Origin: an uncultured Bacilli bacterium
GTDB taxonomy: Bacteria > Bacillota_I > Bacilli_A > RF39 > UBA660
Assembly (NCBI GenBank): GCA_947630435.1
Contig: CANRHO010000014.1
Location: 1-12,645, forward strand
Direction of reading: 5' to 3'
DNA length: 12,645 nt
The notes beneath the pieces are model-generated. The model was not told the origin of the DNA and did no database searches. It saw only the letters and a list, made by a program, of their open reading frames with translations. How positions within the stretch are numbered: the stretch's first letter is position 1; each line of letters begins with the position of its first letter. Of the stretch, positions 6,305 through 12,600 are shown one piece after another. A program made the position numbers and the translations under genes.

Positions 6305-6457
6305 ATGTGGATATTATTTTTAATATTTTTTATAATACTATTACCAGTATTTATCATTTTATTTATTATTTCTATACCAATCATAGTTTTATTGTCTATT
6401 TTTGATATATTAACTAATCGTAATAATTGTAATTGCAATAAAAGTTGTAGAAGATAA
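6305..6457 (+). CDS. Small membrane protein with cysteine-rich C-terminal tail
   Basis: The 50-residue peptide starts at ATG 6305, six bases after AGAGGGG. Residues 2-40 are almost wholly hydrophobic, enough for one long or two short membrane helices, and the tail reads NRNNCNCNKSCRR with three cysteines (42, 44, 48 by hand count). The longer frame from ATG 6212 has no ribosome site and is not preferred. A dedicated ribosome site, a strong terminator just after the stop, and the sharp switch from hydrophobic to Cys/Asn/Arg argue that it is expressed. The function is unknown; a small membrane regulator or a metal-binding peptide would fit. I found no convincing promoter. It is divergent from uppS and convergent with the GT4 gene. 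Confidence 0.6.
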   Translation: MWILFLIFFIILLPVFIILFIISIPIIVLLSIFDILTNRNNCNCNKSCRR

Positions 6458-6482
6458 AGATCACTTTATATCTACAACTTTT
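6440..6482. terminator. Bidirectional terminator between the small membrane peptide and GT4 genes
   Basis: A perfect 12-bp outer stem (6440-6451 with 6471-6482) and a 6-bp inner stem (6454-6459 with 6464-6469) form one long hairpin. T-rich tails follow on both strands (TTTT then TATTTA on plus; TTTTATT on minus). It overlaps the plus-strand stop codon and touches the GT4 stop codon. Confidence 0.8.
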
Positions 6483-7486
6483 TATTTATATAATGATTCA
6501 TATATATTCTTTAATTTTTTACCAATTATTTTTATACTTCTTTGTTTAGCTAATTCATAAGCCTCATTTGTTAGATCACTTAATTTTTCATTAAAAAATA
6601 ATTTTATTTTTCTTTCGAATTCATCAACGTCTTTTGCTTTATATACGTTTTTACCATCTACTAACCAATCATCAAATATTGGGATATCTCTTATAATGGC
6701 ATTACATTTACAAGCACAAGCTTCTATTATTGGAATTCCTTCTGTTTCTTCTAAAGTTGGAAATAAAAACAAATCAGCTCCACTCATCGCAGCTTTTATC
6801 ATTTTTGGTTCTACATAACCCGCAAAAGTTAAGTTATCAAGTCTTGTTTTAATTGCTTTTCTAACTGGTTTAGTAGCTAATTTTAACGGACTATATCCAA
6901 ACCATATAAATTTATATTCTGGGCATCTTTTAGCAAGCTCTACAAAGTCAATTATACCTTTTCTTTCGATATATAAACCAATACCAAATATTATTTTATC
7001 TTCTTTTTTATATCCATATTCTTTTCTAAAATATTCACCTAGTATTTTATCTTTTTTAAAAAACTCTAATTCTATTCCATTTGAAACATCATAAATCTTT
7101 TTATTTTCTAACCCCTTATAACCTTTTAATAATCTTTTAGAATAAGGTGTAGGAGTTATTATAACATCACCTAATCTATAACATTTAATAAGCCATTTTT
7201 TGAATAATTTAGACGTTTGTTTTGAAAAAATAAACCCATTTTTATAATCTTCTTCGGTAGAATGAGCATGGAAAACAACCTTTTTTCCATTTTTTTTTGC
7301 TTTTTTAGCTAAAAAGTAAGATTTTGGAAAGTAAGTGTTTATATGTAATATATCATAATCATCATTAATGTTTAATGTATAATCTATTTTCTCACTTTCT
7401 AATGCTTTTATCTGGTGTTTAATAGCTTTACCGAGCCCTGACTTACCGATCATCTTTTCATTTTCTGTATATAAAAGTATTTTCAT
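6482..7486 (-). CDS. GT4 glycolipid glycosyltransferase, CpoA-like
   Basis: The 334-residue GT-B fold enzyme probably transfers a sugar to a membrane glycolipid. The N-terminal half (MKILLYTENEK...KSGLGKAIKHQ, YDILHINTY, VVFHAHSTEEDY, ITPTPYSKRLL) closely recalls streptococcal CpoA, the alpha-galactosyl-glucosyl-diacylglycerol synthase. The C-terminal half has the donor-site elements FGIGLYIERKGI, FAGYV and FLFPTLEE, and the EX7E motif ETEGIPIIE (247-255). CpoA-type enzymes make a bilayer-forming diglycosyl lipid on the inner membrane face; substrate here is inferred. ATG 7486 is preferred over an in-frame TTG at 7495; GGGAAG (7501-7496) serves either. The gene starts 24 bases after the stop of an unrecognised coiled-coil gene and is probably co-transcribed with it. 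No monoglucosyl-diacylglycerol synthase is seen in the window. Confidence 0.85.
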   Translation of the reverse strand: MKILLYTENEKMIGKSGLGKAIKHQIKALESEKIDYTLNINDDYDILHINTYFPKSYFLAKKAKKNGKKVVFHAHSTEEDYKNGFIFSKQTSKLFKKWLIKCYRLGDVIITPTPYSKRLLKGYKGLENKKIYDVSNGIELEFFKKDKILGEYFRKEYGYKKEDKIIFGIGLYIERKGIIDFVELAKRCPEYKFIWFGYSPLKLATKPVRKAIKTRLDNLTFAGYVEPKMIKAAMSGADLFLFPTLEETEGIPIIEACACKCNAIIRDIPIFDDWLVDGKNVYKAKDVDEFERKIKLFFNEKLSDLTNEAYELAKQRSIKIIGKKLKNIYESLYK

Positions 7487-7510
7487 AATAACCAACTTCC
7501 CAAAAAATAA

Positions 7511-8086
7511 TTAATTTTCTTTAGCCATGTAAAAATTTACCGTTCTTTCTAAAGGATTATCATCACTATTTAAAGAATCCTCTTCATCATCTTCCTGATA
7601 TAAATCTTCTAATCCTTTGTTTCTTTCATCTAATTTAATATATTCATCCCTTATGGAAATAATATCATTTTGACACCTTGACAAATAATTAATACTATCT
7701 TCTAACTTCTCAATTTTTTTTCTTTTTTCTTTTTTATTAGATGAAAATATTCCTACTTTAATGTTATTTTTATCAATTATTAAACCACTAATTAAGGCTT
7801 CTATATCATTAATTACCAATTCTATGTTTTCAATTTTATCATCTATCTTTTTTTCAATAATAATACCATTTGATGATAATTTTTTTGTTATGTCCTTAAC
7901 TATTTTAGATAATTTATTTGATAAAAACCTAATATCCTTATGAATTACTATCTTTAGAGCTTTATTAAATCTTTTAGAAATTTTTATATTCTTATCATCA
8001 TCCAAGTTATTATAATCAAAATCTAAATTTTCTAATAATTTACCATCTATACTATAAAATCTTATCTTTGGTTCTGCATTATTCAT
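7511..8086 (-). CDS. Unrecognised coiled-coil protein
   Basis: The 191-residue protein starts at ATG 8086 with GGAGG six bases upstream. I do not recognise a family. There is no signal peptide or membrane helix, so it should be cytosolic. Residues 1-25 (PKIRFYSIDGKLLENLDF) look like beta strands. Residues about 35-160 are highly charged and predicted helical with heptad-like spacing (LSNKLSKIVKDITKKL; KKIEKLEDSINYLSR). An acidic patch follows (QEDDEED, 165-171), then the ending NPLERTVNFYMAKEN. A single cysteine lies at 138. It is the first gene of a two-gene unit with the CpoA-like glycosyltransferase, so a scaffold or regulatory role toward glycolipid synthesis is possible, but nothing in the sequence proves it. 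Codon use matches its neighbours. Confidence 0.75.
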   Translation of the reverse strand: MNNAEPKIRFYSIDGKLLENLDFDYNNLDDDKNIKISKRFNKALKIVIHKDIRFLSNKLSKIVKDITKKLSSNGIIIEKKIDDKIENIELVINDIEALISGLIIDKNNIKVGIFSSNKKEKRKKIEKLEDSINYLSRCQNDIISIRDEYIKLDERNKGLEDLYQEDDEEDSLNSDDNPLERTVNFYMAKEN

Positions 8087-8111
8087 TAGTAAGCCTCCTA
8101 TTATTACTTAT

Positions 8112-8120
8112 ATTATATCA
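8112..8120 (-). promoter_or_regulatory. Extended -10 promoter of the coiled-coil/GT4 operon
   Basis: On the minus strand TGATATAAT (8120-8112) is a TGn-TATAAT extended -10 box. It begins one base after the T-run of the preceding terminator. No good -35 box is seen 17 bases upstream (GTGTAC). The start codon at 8086 is 25 bases further on. Confidence 0.55.
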
Positions 8121-8121
8121 T

Positions 8122-8155
8122 AAAAAAAAATAATGTACACATCGATACATTATTT
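8122..8155 (-). terminator. Intrinsic terminator of the J-like protein gene
   Basis: A perfect 10-bp stem (8146-8155 with 8128-8137, eight-base loop) is followed on the minus strand by an unbroken T-run (8130-8122, partly in the stem). The ascending arm lies in the first copy of the 25-bp tandem repeat. Confidence 0.75.
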
Positions 8156-8194
8156 ATATAATCATTTTTATACATTATTTATATAATCATTTTT
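8145..8194. repeat. Exact 25-bp tandem duplication
   Basis: Positions 8145-8169 and 8170-8194 are identical, base for base. The right copy contains the TGA stop codon (8189-8187) of the J-like gene. The left copy contributes one arm of its terminator, and the right copy carries a second possible arm. It looks like a recent local duplication. Confidence 0.9.
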
Positions 8195-8669
8195 TCTGTT
8201 TTCTCATATTATTTTTTAATACATAATGTGAAACATCTAAAAATTCACTATAAACACTCCATGCTTTTATAGTATCTTCTGGATTTTCCTCATAATCAAA
8301 ACAAGAATTACAAAGCTCTTCTTTTAAATCATCTAAGTATTTTGGCTTTTTTTCATCTTCTAAATTAATATATTTTAGTATGTGATTAAATCTTACTTTT
8401 TCCGATTTATCATTTAATTCTTTTTCTATTTCTTCCTCGGATAGTTGTCCTATGTCAAAATTTCTTGTTAATGGGTAATTTTTCATTATTTTTTCCATTA
8501 TTTTAGTAGTACTATATGAATAATCTAAATGTCTTTTTAAAAGTTCACGAGACTCGGTTAATAATCTGTTTTTACCTATAATTTTTACTTTATTATGATA
8601 AGCTTTACTTAAGCTTTTATAATCATAATCTTTATTAAGACCTAATATTTTAAAACTTTTCTCTAACAT
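8187..8669 (-). CDS. J-domain-like protein without HPD motif
   Basis: The 160-residue cytosolic protein starts at ATG 8669 behind AAGGGGATG. Residues 2-32 (KSFKILGLNKDYDYKSLSKAYHNKV) match helices I and II of a DnaJ J-domain in layout: xxxxILGL, a polar turn, then a basic helix KSLSKAYHNKVKII. The HPD tripeptide that stimulates DnaK ATPase is absent, so this would be a J-like, DnaK-independent or decayed module. Residues 35-160 are charged and helical with no recognised domain (GQLSEEEIEKELNDKSEKV, YLDDLKEELCNSCFDYEENPEDTIKAW) and end in RKQKK. It is a single-gene unit with its own promoter and terminator. The J-like call rests on a short segment and may be coincidental similarity. It lies upstream of the coiled-coil/GT4 unit in the same direction. 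Confidence 0.7.
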   Translation of the reverse strand: MLEKSFKILGLNKDYDYKSLSKAYHNKVKIIGKNRLLTESRELLKRHLDYSYSTTKIMEKIMKNYPLTRNFDIGQLSEEEIEKELNDKSEKVRFNHILKYINLEDEKKPKYLDDLKEELCNSCFDYEENPEDTIKAWSVYSEFLDVSHYVLKNNMRKQKK

Positions 8670-8699
8670 TTTTTCATCCCCTTTTTAAAAACGAGGAAT

Positions 8700-8728
8700 A
8701 TACTATCATAAAAAAACATAATTGTCAA
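8700..8728 (-). promoter_or_regulatory. Promoter of the J-like protein gene
   Basis: On the minus strand a perfect TTGACA (8728-8723), a 17-base spacer and TAGTAT (8705-8700) preceded by TGA (extended -10) make one of the strongest promoters in the window. The start codon is at 8669. The -35 box lies inside the terminator hairpin of the upstream TagO-like gene. Confidence 0.7.
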
Positions 8729-8747
8729 ATTTCACCAATCATGTTTT
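8710..8747 (-). terminator. Intrinsic terminator of the TagO-like gene, overlapping the next promoter
   Basis: AAACATGATT (8746-8737) can pair with AATTATGTTT (8723-8714) in a 10-bp stem with one G-T wobble and a 13-base loop. A T-run continues to 8710. The loop and right arm contain the TTGACA box of the following gene's promoter. Confidence 0.55.
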
Positions 8748-8757
8748 AGTTAAATAA

Positions 8758-9831
8758 TTATTTTTTTTCTTTGCTTTTAAATGATATTTTTTTCAAATGG
8801 AGTTTTGCATTGTCAGTAAGAATGTCCGTTGTTAAAACAACCCATGCAATAAGCAAAACAAGTACAATGTATATTATTATTCCATATTTTCTATCTTTTA
8901 AAACGTAAAAAATAGATGCTAAAGAAAATAATGCACTAACTCCATATATTATAAGAACGGTAGTACGTTGTGAAAACTTTTTATTTAATAATTGATGATG
9001 CAAATGTTGTTTATCAGCTTCATATATGTGTTTATGGTGAATTATTCTTCTTAGTATTGCAAATAACGTATCCAAAATAGGTATTGCAAGAATTAACATA
9101 GGTACAACTAAAGACGTAAGAGTTACCGCTTTAAACCCTAATAAACACACGACAGAAATCATAAATCCTAAAAACATAGAACCTATTTCACCCATAAATA
9201 TTTTCGCGGGATTAAAATTAAATATTAAAAATCCTAAACAAGCTCCTATCATTATAAATGCTATTGTTATCTCTAAACTTCCAATGTTATGTAATATAAA
9301 TGCTAAAGCCCCAATTGTTATAAAAAATATAGTAGAAATCCCAGCGGCAAGCCCATCCAAACCATCTATTAAATTAATGCAGTTCATAAGTGCCAAAATA
9401 AATAATATGGTAAGCGGATAAGAAAGCCATCCAAAGTTAAAATAAAAACCAAATGCTGATATATCATTTAATAATATTTTTCCATAAAACGTAATTATAC
9501 AAGCTGCAACCAACTGACCTACTAATTTTTCTTTAGCGCGTAATGGTTTTATTACATCTAAAATACCCGTGATAATAACTATAAAACTTGCTATTAATAT
9601 TGCTAGCATTTGCGTATTTTGAGGAGCAAATAACATATATCCAAACAAAAATCCTAGATAAATCATAAGCCCACCCATAACTGGCATAGGTTTTTTATGT
9701 ACTTTTCTAGCATTAGGATAATCTAACGCTCCCACATGATAACTAATCCATTTTACAATTGGAAATAATGCTGCAGTAAAGGCCGTTACAGATATAACTA
9801 TTTTTAATACTTCTATTATTTTATCTTGCAT
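8758..9831 (-). CDS. tagO: TagO/WecA-like polyprenyl-phosphate phosphoglycosyltransferase with altered acidic motifs
   Basis: The 357-residue protein has about ten or eleven membrane helices and matches TagO in length (about 358). The family joins a UDP-activated amino sugar phosphate to undecaprenyl phosphate, the first step of wall teichoic acid or related glycans. Clear motifs are DYPNARKVHKKPMPVMGG (37-54), NCINLIDGLDGLAAG (150-164), FNFNPAKIFMG (204-214) and ADKQHLHHQLL (272-282), the last typical of TagO/WecA and not MraY. Two usual acidic positions differ: the DD pair reads Asp92-Val93, and MGD reads MGE (Glu215). Surrounding residues are intact, so this looks like drift or a changed metal site in a working gene. 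ATG 9831 follows GGTGAT. It lies 53 bases after the GtrB-like gene, with a possible promoter in the gap. Confidence 0.85.
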   Translation of the reverse strand: MQDKIIEVLKIVISVTAFTAALFPIVKWISYHVGALDYPNARKVHKKPMPVMGGLMIYLGFLFGYMLFAPQNTQMLAILIASFIVIITGILDVIKPLRAKEKLVGQLVAACIITFYGKILLNDISAFGFYFNFGWLSYPLTILFILALMNCINLIDGLDGLAAGISTIFFITIGALAFILHNIGSLEITIAFIMIGACLGFLIFNFNPAKIFMGEIGSMFLGFMISVVCLLGFKAVTLTSLVVPMLILAIPILDTLFAILRRIIHHKHIYEADKQHLHHQLLNKKFSQRTTVLIIYGVSALFSLASIFYVLKDRKYGIIIYIVLVLLIAWVVLTTDILTDNAKLHLKKISFKSKEKK

Positions 9832-9851
9832 TTTAAATCACCACTATTTTA

Positions 9852-9879
9852 ATTTTATCATAAAAATCATAATTAACAA
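9852..9879 (-). promoter_or_regulatory. Possible promoter of the TagO-like gene
   Basis: On the minus strand TTGTTA (9879-9874), a 16-base spacer and TAAAAT (9857-9852) preceded by TGA lie in the 53-base gap after the GtrB-like gene. The region is so AT-rich that a chance match is possible; co-transcription with the upstream gene is also likely. Confidence 0.35.
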
Positions 9880-9884
9880 AATTA

Positions 9885-10796
9885 TTACTTTTTTACTTCT
9901 TTATCATTATAACCAATCTTTTTCTTGATTATATAATTAGGTCTTTCAAGAGTATTATTATATATTCTAGATACATAAAGTGAAATTAATCCAATCGACA
10001 TCATAATTATCGAAACAAATAAGATTATTGTTCTGTAAGATAAATTGCCCATAAGGATAAAATTAATTACTCCTACAATAAATACTAATGTGCCAGCAAT
10101 AAATATAGCTTTTAAAGGAAACGTTGAAAAAGATATCATACCGCTTAAAGAATACTTTATAAGTTTTAAAATTGACCACTTAGAAGTTCCATATAACCTT
10201 TTTTCCGGTTGATAAGGTATATATATAGTATTAAATCCAATCCATGAAAAAATTCCTTTTAAAAACCTGTTTTTTTCTTTTAATGATATAATGGCATCTT
10301 TAACACAACATTTAAATATTCTAAAGTCACTGGCTCCTGGTAATAACTTAGCGTCTGAAATCTTATTATTTACCCTGTAAAATAAAGATGTTAATACTCT
10401 CTTTAATGGTTTATCATCACTTCTTTTGGCCTTATACGCACAAATTACATCATAATCTGGATTATCAATTAATTTATCATACATTTCCATTAAAGTTACT
10501 GGACTATGTTGCATATCTGCATCCATTATTGAAACATAATCACCATTTGAATTTTCTAAACCTGCTAACATCGCAGCTTCTTTCCCAAAATTTTTAGAAA
10601 AACTTATCATTTTAACATTTTTATCATTTTGTACAATGGTTTCAATCTTTTCTTCAGTATCATCTTTACTTCCATCATCTACGAATATTATTTCATAAGT
10701 AATCTTTTTTTTCTTCAGTTCTTTTGTTATTTGTTCGTAAAATTCATTTACCGAATCACTTTCATTATAACACGGAACAATAACTGATAGCCTCAT
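9885..10796 (-). CDS. GtrB-like polyprenyl-phosphate glycosyltransferase (GT2, DPM1 family)
   Basis: The 303-residue enzyme probably moves a hexose from a nucleotide sugar to undecaprenyl phosphate at the inner membrane face, supplying a flippable sugar donor for surface decoration. The GT2 domain (1-215) has VIVPCYNE, FVDDGSKDDT (Asp40-Asp41), SFSKNFGKEAAMLAGL and MDADMQHSP (Asp92, Asp94), where the common form is DADLQDPP. GASDFRIF, KNRFLKGIFSWIGF and RLYGTSKW follow, all typical of the GtrB/YfdH/CsbB group. Two membrane helices lie at about 228-248 and 256-281, with a basic tail, as usual for this group. ATG 10796 follows AAAGGTGGTG. It has its own promoter and precedes the TagO-like gene, so both depend on the carrier made by UppS. 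The sugar and the acceptor polymer are not evident. Confidence 0.9.
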   Translation of the reverse strand: MRLSVIVPCYNESDSVNEFYEQITKELKKKKITYEIIFVDDGSKDDTEEKIETIVQNDKNVKMISFSKNFGKEAAMLAGLENSNGDYVSIMDADMQHSPVTLMEMYDKLIDNPDYDVICAYKAKRSDDKPLKRVLTSLFYRVNNKISDAKLLPGASDFRIFKCCVKDAIISLKEKNRFLKGIFSWIGFNTIYIPYQPEKRLYGTSKWSILKLIKYSLSGMISFSTFPLKAIFIAGTLVFIVGVINFILMGNLSYRTIILFVSIIMMSIGLISLYVSRIYNNTLERPNYIIKKKIGYNDKEVKK

Positions 10797-10843
10797 TTTA
10801 ACACCACCTTTTATACTTATGTTTTATGTAGTTCTACAAATAG

Positions 10844-10872
10844 ATTATAGCAAATAATATCTTAATTGTATA
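10844..10872 (-). promoter_or_regulatory. Promoter of the GtrB-like/TagO-like pair
   Basis: On the minus strand TATACA (10872-10867), a 17-base spacer and a perfect TATAAT (10849-10844) precede a leader of about 40 bases. A 5-bp inverted repeat, TGTAGTTCTACA (10827-10838), sits at the expected transcription start and could be a small operator. Confidence 0.6.
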
Positions 10873-10925
10873 TAAAAAACTCTTTTGATACTATGCTCTT
10901 TTTTAATTAAATTGTAAAAATTCAT

Positions 10926-10953
10926 AATAAAAAGAAACCAATAAAAGGTTTCT
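10926..10953 (-). terminator. Intrinsic terminator of the large surface protein gene
   Basis: A 7-bp stem (10947-10953 with 10933-10939, seven-base loop) overlaps the stop codon. It is followed on the minus strand by TTTTATT. Confidence 0.65.
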
Positions 10954-12508
10954 AATCTTCATCATCCTCTAATGATACTCTTCTATATTTAGGTTTATCT
11001 TTGTTTAAAATTTTTTTAGCTTCTTCAAGTTCTTTTAATTTTTCCTTTCTGGATTTTTTAGGTGCAACATATTCATCTTCCTCAACCTTTTTTATTACTG
11101 GTCTTTCATCAACATCATCTATATCATAACTATTATTTTCATCATATTCATCTTTACTATAATTTACTTTGTTTTTTAATTTATCAATTTTCTTTTGGTA
11201 TTTCTTTATCTTTTTTTCTTCTGATGACATGGATTTAAACATGTTAACCATGATAATTAATATTATAATTCCTAGTAAAAACGCTGATATATAAAACAAA
11301 TATTTAATTTGAGTTTCTTTAAAATCAACTAAACCTTCATAATATCTTTGAAAAGTTCCATCTTTTTTATCATATAGATAAACATCTTTATCACCAGTTT
11401 CTAGATTTTGTGCGTAAACCAAGTAATAAATACCTTCTTTATCATCTTTTAGCTTATAACCATTTAAAGTTACGTTATTATGTTTAAACGTAGTTTTTAT
11501 AAAACCTTTTGGTACGTCTTTTAATGGTTTATCTAAAATAAATAAATTAAGTTCTGCTCCCTTTACCTCTTTAAATGCGGTATACGTCTTTTTATTTTTA
11601 TCATAGATAAACAAACTAATGTTACCTTCTTCATCTTTTAAAGCTACTAAGATAAGTTTGGTAAGCTCACTTTGATACGCAGCTACTTCCTGATTTTCTA
11701 TCTTTATCTTAGTTTCCGCAAAACCTACCGGAATGTTTTCAACTAATCCACTTTTTCTTACTACGGTATAGTTTTTACCATTTACCCTTACCATTATTGG
11801 GTCAAGTTCTTCCACCGTTAAATTTATTGTATAAGTCTTCTTTTCACCATGTTGAGCAGTTACAACTATTTCAACTTTATTTAAACCATCAACAACGCTT
11901 ATTTCTCCTGCTCCAGTAATGGATGCAGTACTATCGGCCGCAGTTGCAAGAACTTTAGCTTTCGTTGTGTCAACTGGAAGCGTTGCTGAATACTCTGTTA
12001 TATCTTTATTAAATGAAGGACTAAGTTCTGCTCCTTCAACTGATAACGAACCTAAATTATTATTTCTACTATAACTTGCTTCTATTTCAGCTTGCGTTTT
12101 CATTGTGACGGATGCTGAACCCGTACTTGATAGACACTCATTGGTACTTGTATAATCTAGAACTGATGCATTAACTGGTTTAAATGTTGCTATACCTGAT
12201 TTTAAGGCCGTAAAAGTATATGAATAACTTGCTGATTTTTTACTACCATTACCATAATCAACCACATGTAAAGTACCACTATTTAATCTTACCTTAGATG
12301 AATCATAACCCAAAGTATATTCCCATGAACCAATTGATGAACCACTAGATACGGTAACAGTTACTTTAAAACTTTGGCCAACAACAGCTGAGGAAGGAGC
12401 TGTTATTCCTATCCTGCAACTTGCTGCGTCTATGTTTGATACTTTAAACAAAAGTGCAAAAAGGAAGATAAATACTCCCGTTAATACTTTTTTATATAAC
12501 TTAGACAT
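10952..12508 (-). CDS. Surface protein: cohesin-like and cadherin-like domains, duplicated beta domain, one membrane helix, charged tail
   Basis: From ATG 12508 the protein has 518 residues. The signal peptide (1-29) ends NIDAA. Residues about 31-136 resemble a cohesin fold (VVGQSFKVTVTVSSG, GSWEYTLGYDSSKVRL, SGIATFKPVNASVLD). Residues about 146-233 match the cadherin-like beta-sandwich family PF12733 (LGSLSVEGAELSPSFNKDITEYSATLP, GLNKVEIVVTAQHGEKKTYTINL). Residues about 259-391 hold two related repeats. One helix (403-423) is followed by a cytoplasmic tail of about 95 residues rich in Lys, Glu and Asp. I chose the third Met because it starts a canonical signal peptide and AAAGGA lies upstream (12525-12520); starts at 12553 or 12520 add residues before it or leave no spacing. 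The role is probably cell-surface binding or signalling across the membrane; a cohesin without visible dockerin partners is common outside cellulosomes. Confidence 0.8.
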   Translation of the reverse strand: MSKLYKKVLTGVFIFLFALLFKVSNIDAASCRIGITAPSSAVVGQSFKVTVTVSSGSSIGSWEYTLGYDSSKVRLNSGTLHVVDYGNGSKKSASYSYTFTALKSGIATFKPVNASVLDYTSTNECLSSTGSASVTMKTQAEIEASYSRNNNLGSLSVEGAELSPSFNKDITEYSATLPVDTTKAKVLATAADSTASITGAGEISVVDGLNKVEIVVTAQHGEKKTYTINLTVEELDPIMVRVNGKNYTVVRKSGLVENIPVGFAETKIKIENQEVAAYQSELTKLILVALKDEEGNISLFIYDKNKKTYTAFKEVKGAELNLFILDKPLKDVPKGFIKTTFKHNNVTLNGYKLKDDKEGIYYLVYAQNLETGDKDVYLYDKKDGTFQRYYEGLVDFKETQIKYLFYISAFLLGIIILIIMVNMFKSMSSEEKKIKKYQKKIDKLKNKVNYSKDEYDENNSYDIDDVDERPVIKKVEEDEYVAPKKSRKEKLKELEEAKKILNKDKPKYRRVSLEDDED

Positions 12509-12532
12509 TTTAAGTTTCATTCCTTTCACTTC

Positions 12533-12600
12533 GTTCAAGGCACACATAGTCATGAAAGCTTGAACAAAATTTATTTTATATTTATAATATCAACCTTGAA
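12533..12600 (-). promoter_or_regulatory. Leader of the surface protein gene with alternative pairing segments
   Basis: On the minus strand TTCAAGG (12600-12594), GTTCAAG (12565-12559) and CCTTGAAC (12540-12533) occur in this order, so the third can pair with either of the first two (7 bp each). The third segment ends eight bases before the likely ribosome site. A weak promoter, TTCAAG (12600-12595), 16 bases, TAAAAT (12578-12573), would start transcripts near 12566 and exclude the first segment. The regulatory reading is speculative. Confidence 0.3.
12560..12588 (+). promoter_or_regulatory. Plus-strand promoter reading out of the right edge
   Basis: TTGAAC (12560-12565), a 17-base spacer and a perfect TATAAT (12583-12588) point right. 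The predicted start is near 12595, directly before the GC-rich tract 12601-12645. It is divergent to the surface protein gene. Confidence 0.6.

Noticed and set aside
7761..7943. Plus-strand frame within the coiled-coil gene
   Set aside because: It shadows the minus-strand gene, which has GGAGG and a promoter.
8145..8194. Tandem repeat as a CRISPR fragment
   Set aside because: Two copies abut with no spacer, and no cas gene is present.
10388..10597. Plus-strand frame within the GtrB-like gene
   Set aside because: The minus strand encodes the conserved GT2 catalytic motifs here.
12509..12553. Upstream starts of the surface protein
   Set aside because: They place 4-15 residues before an otherwise canonical signal peptide; the inner ATG fits the AAAGGA site better.
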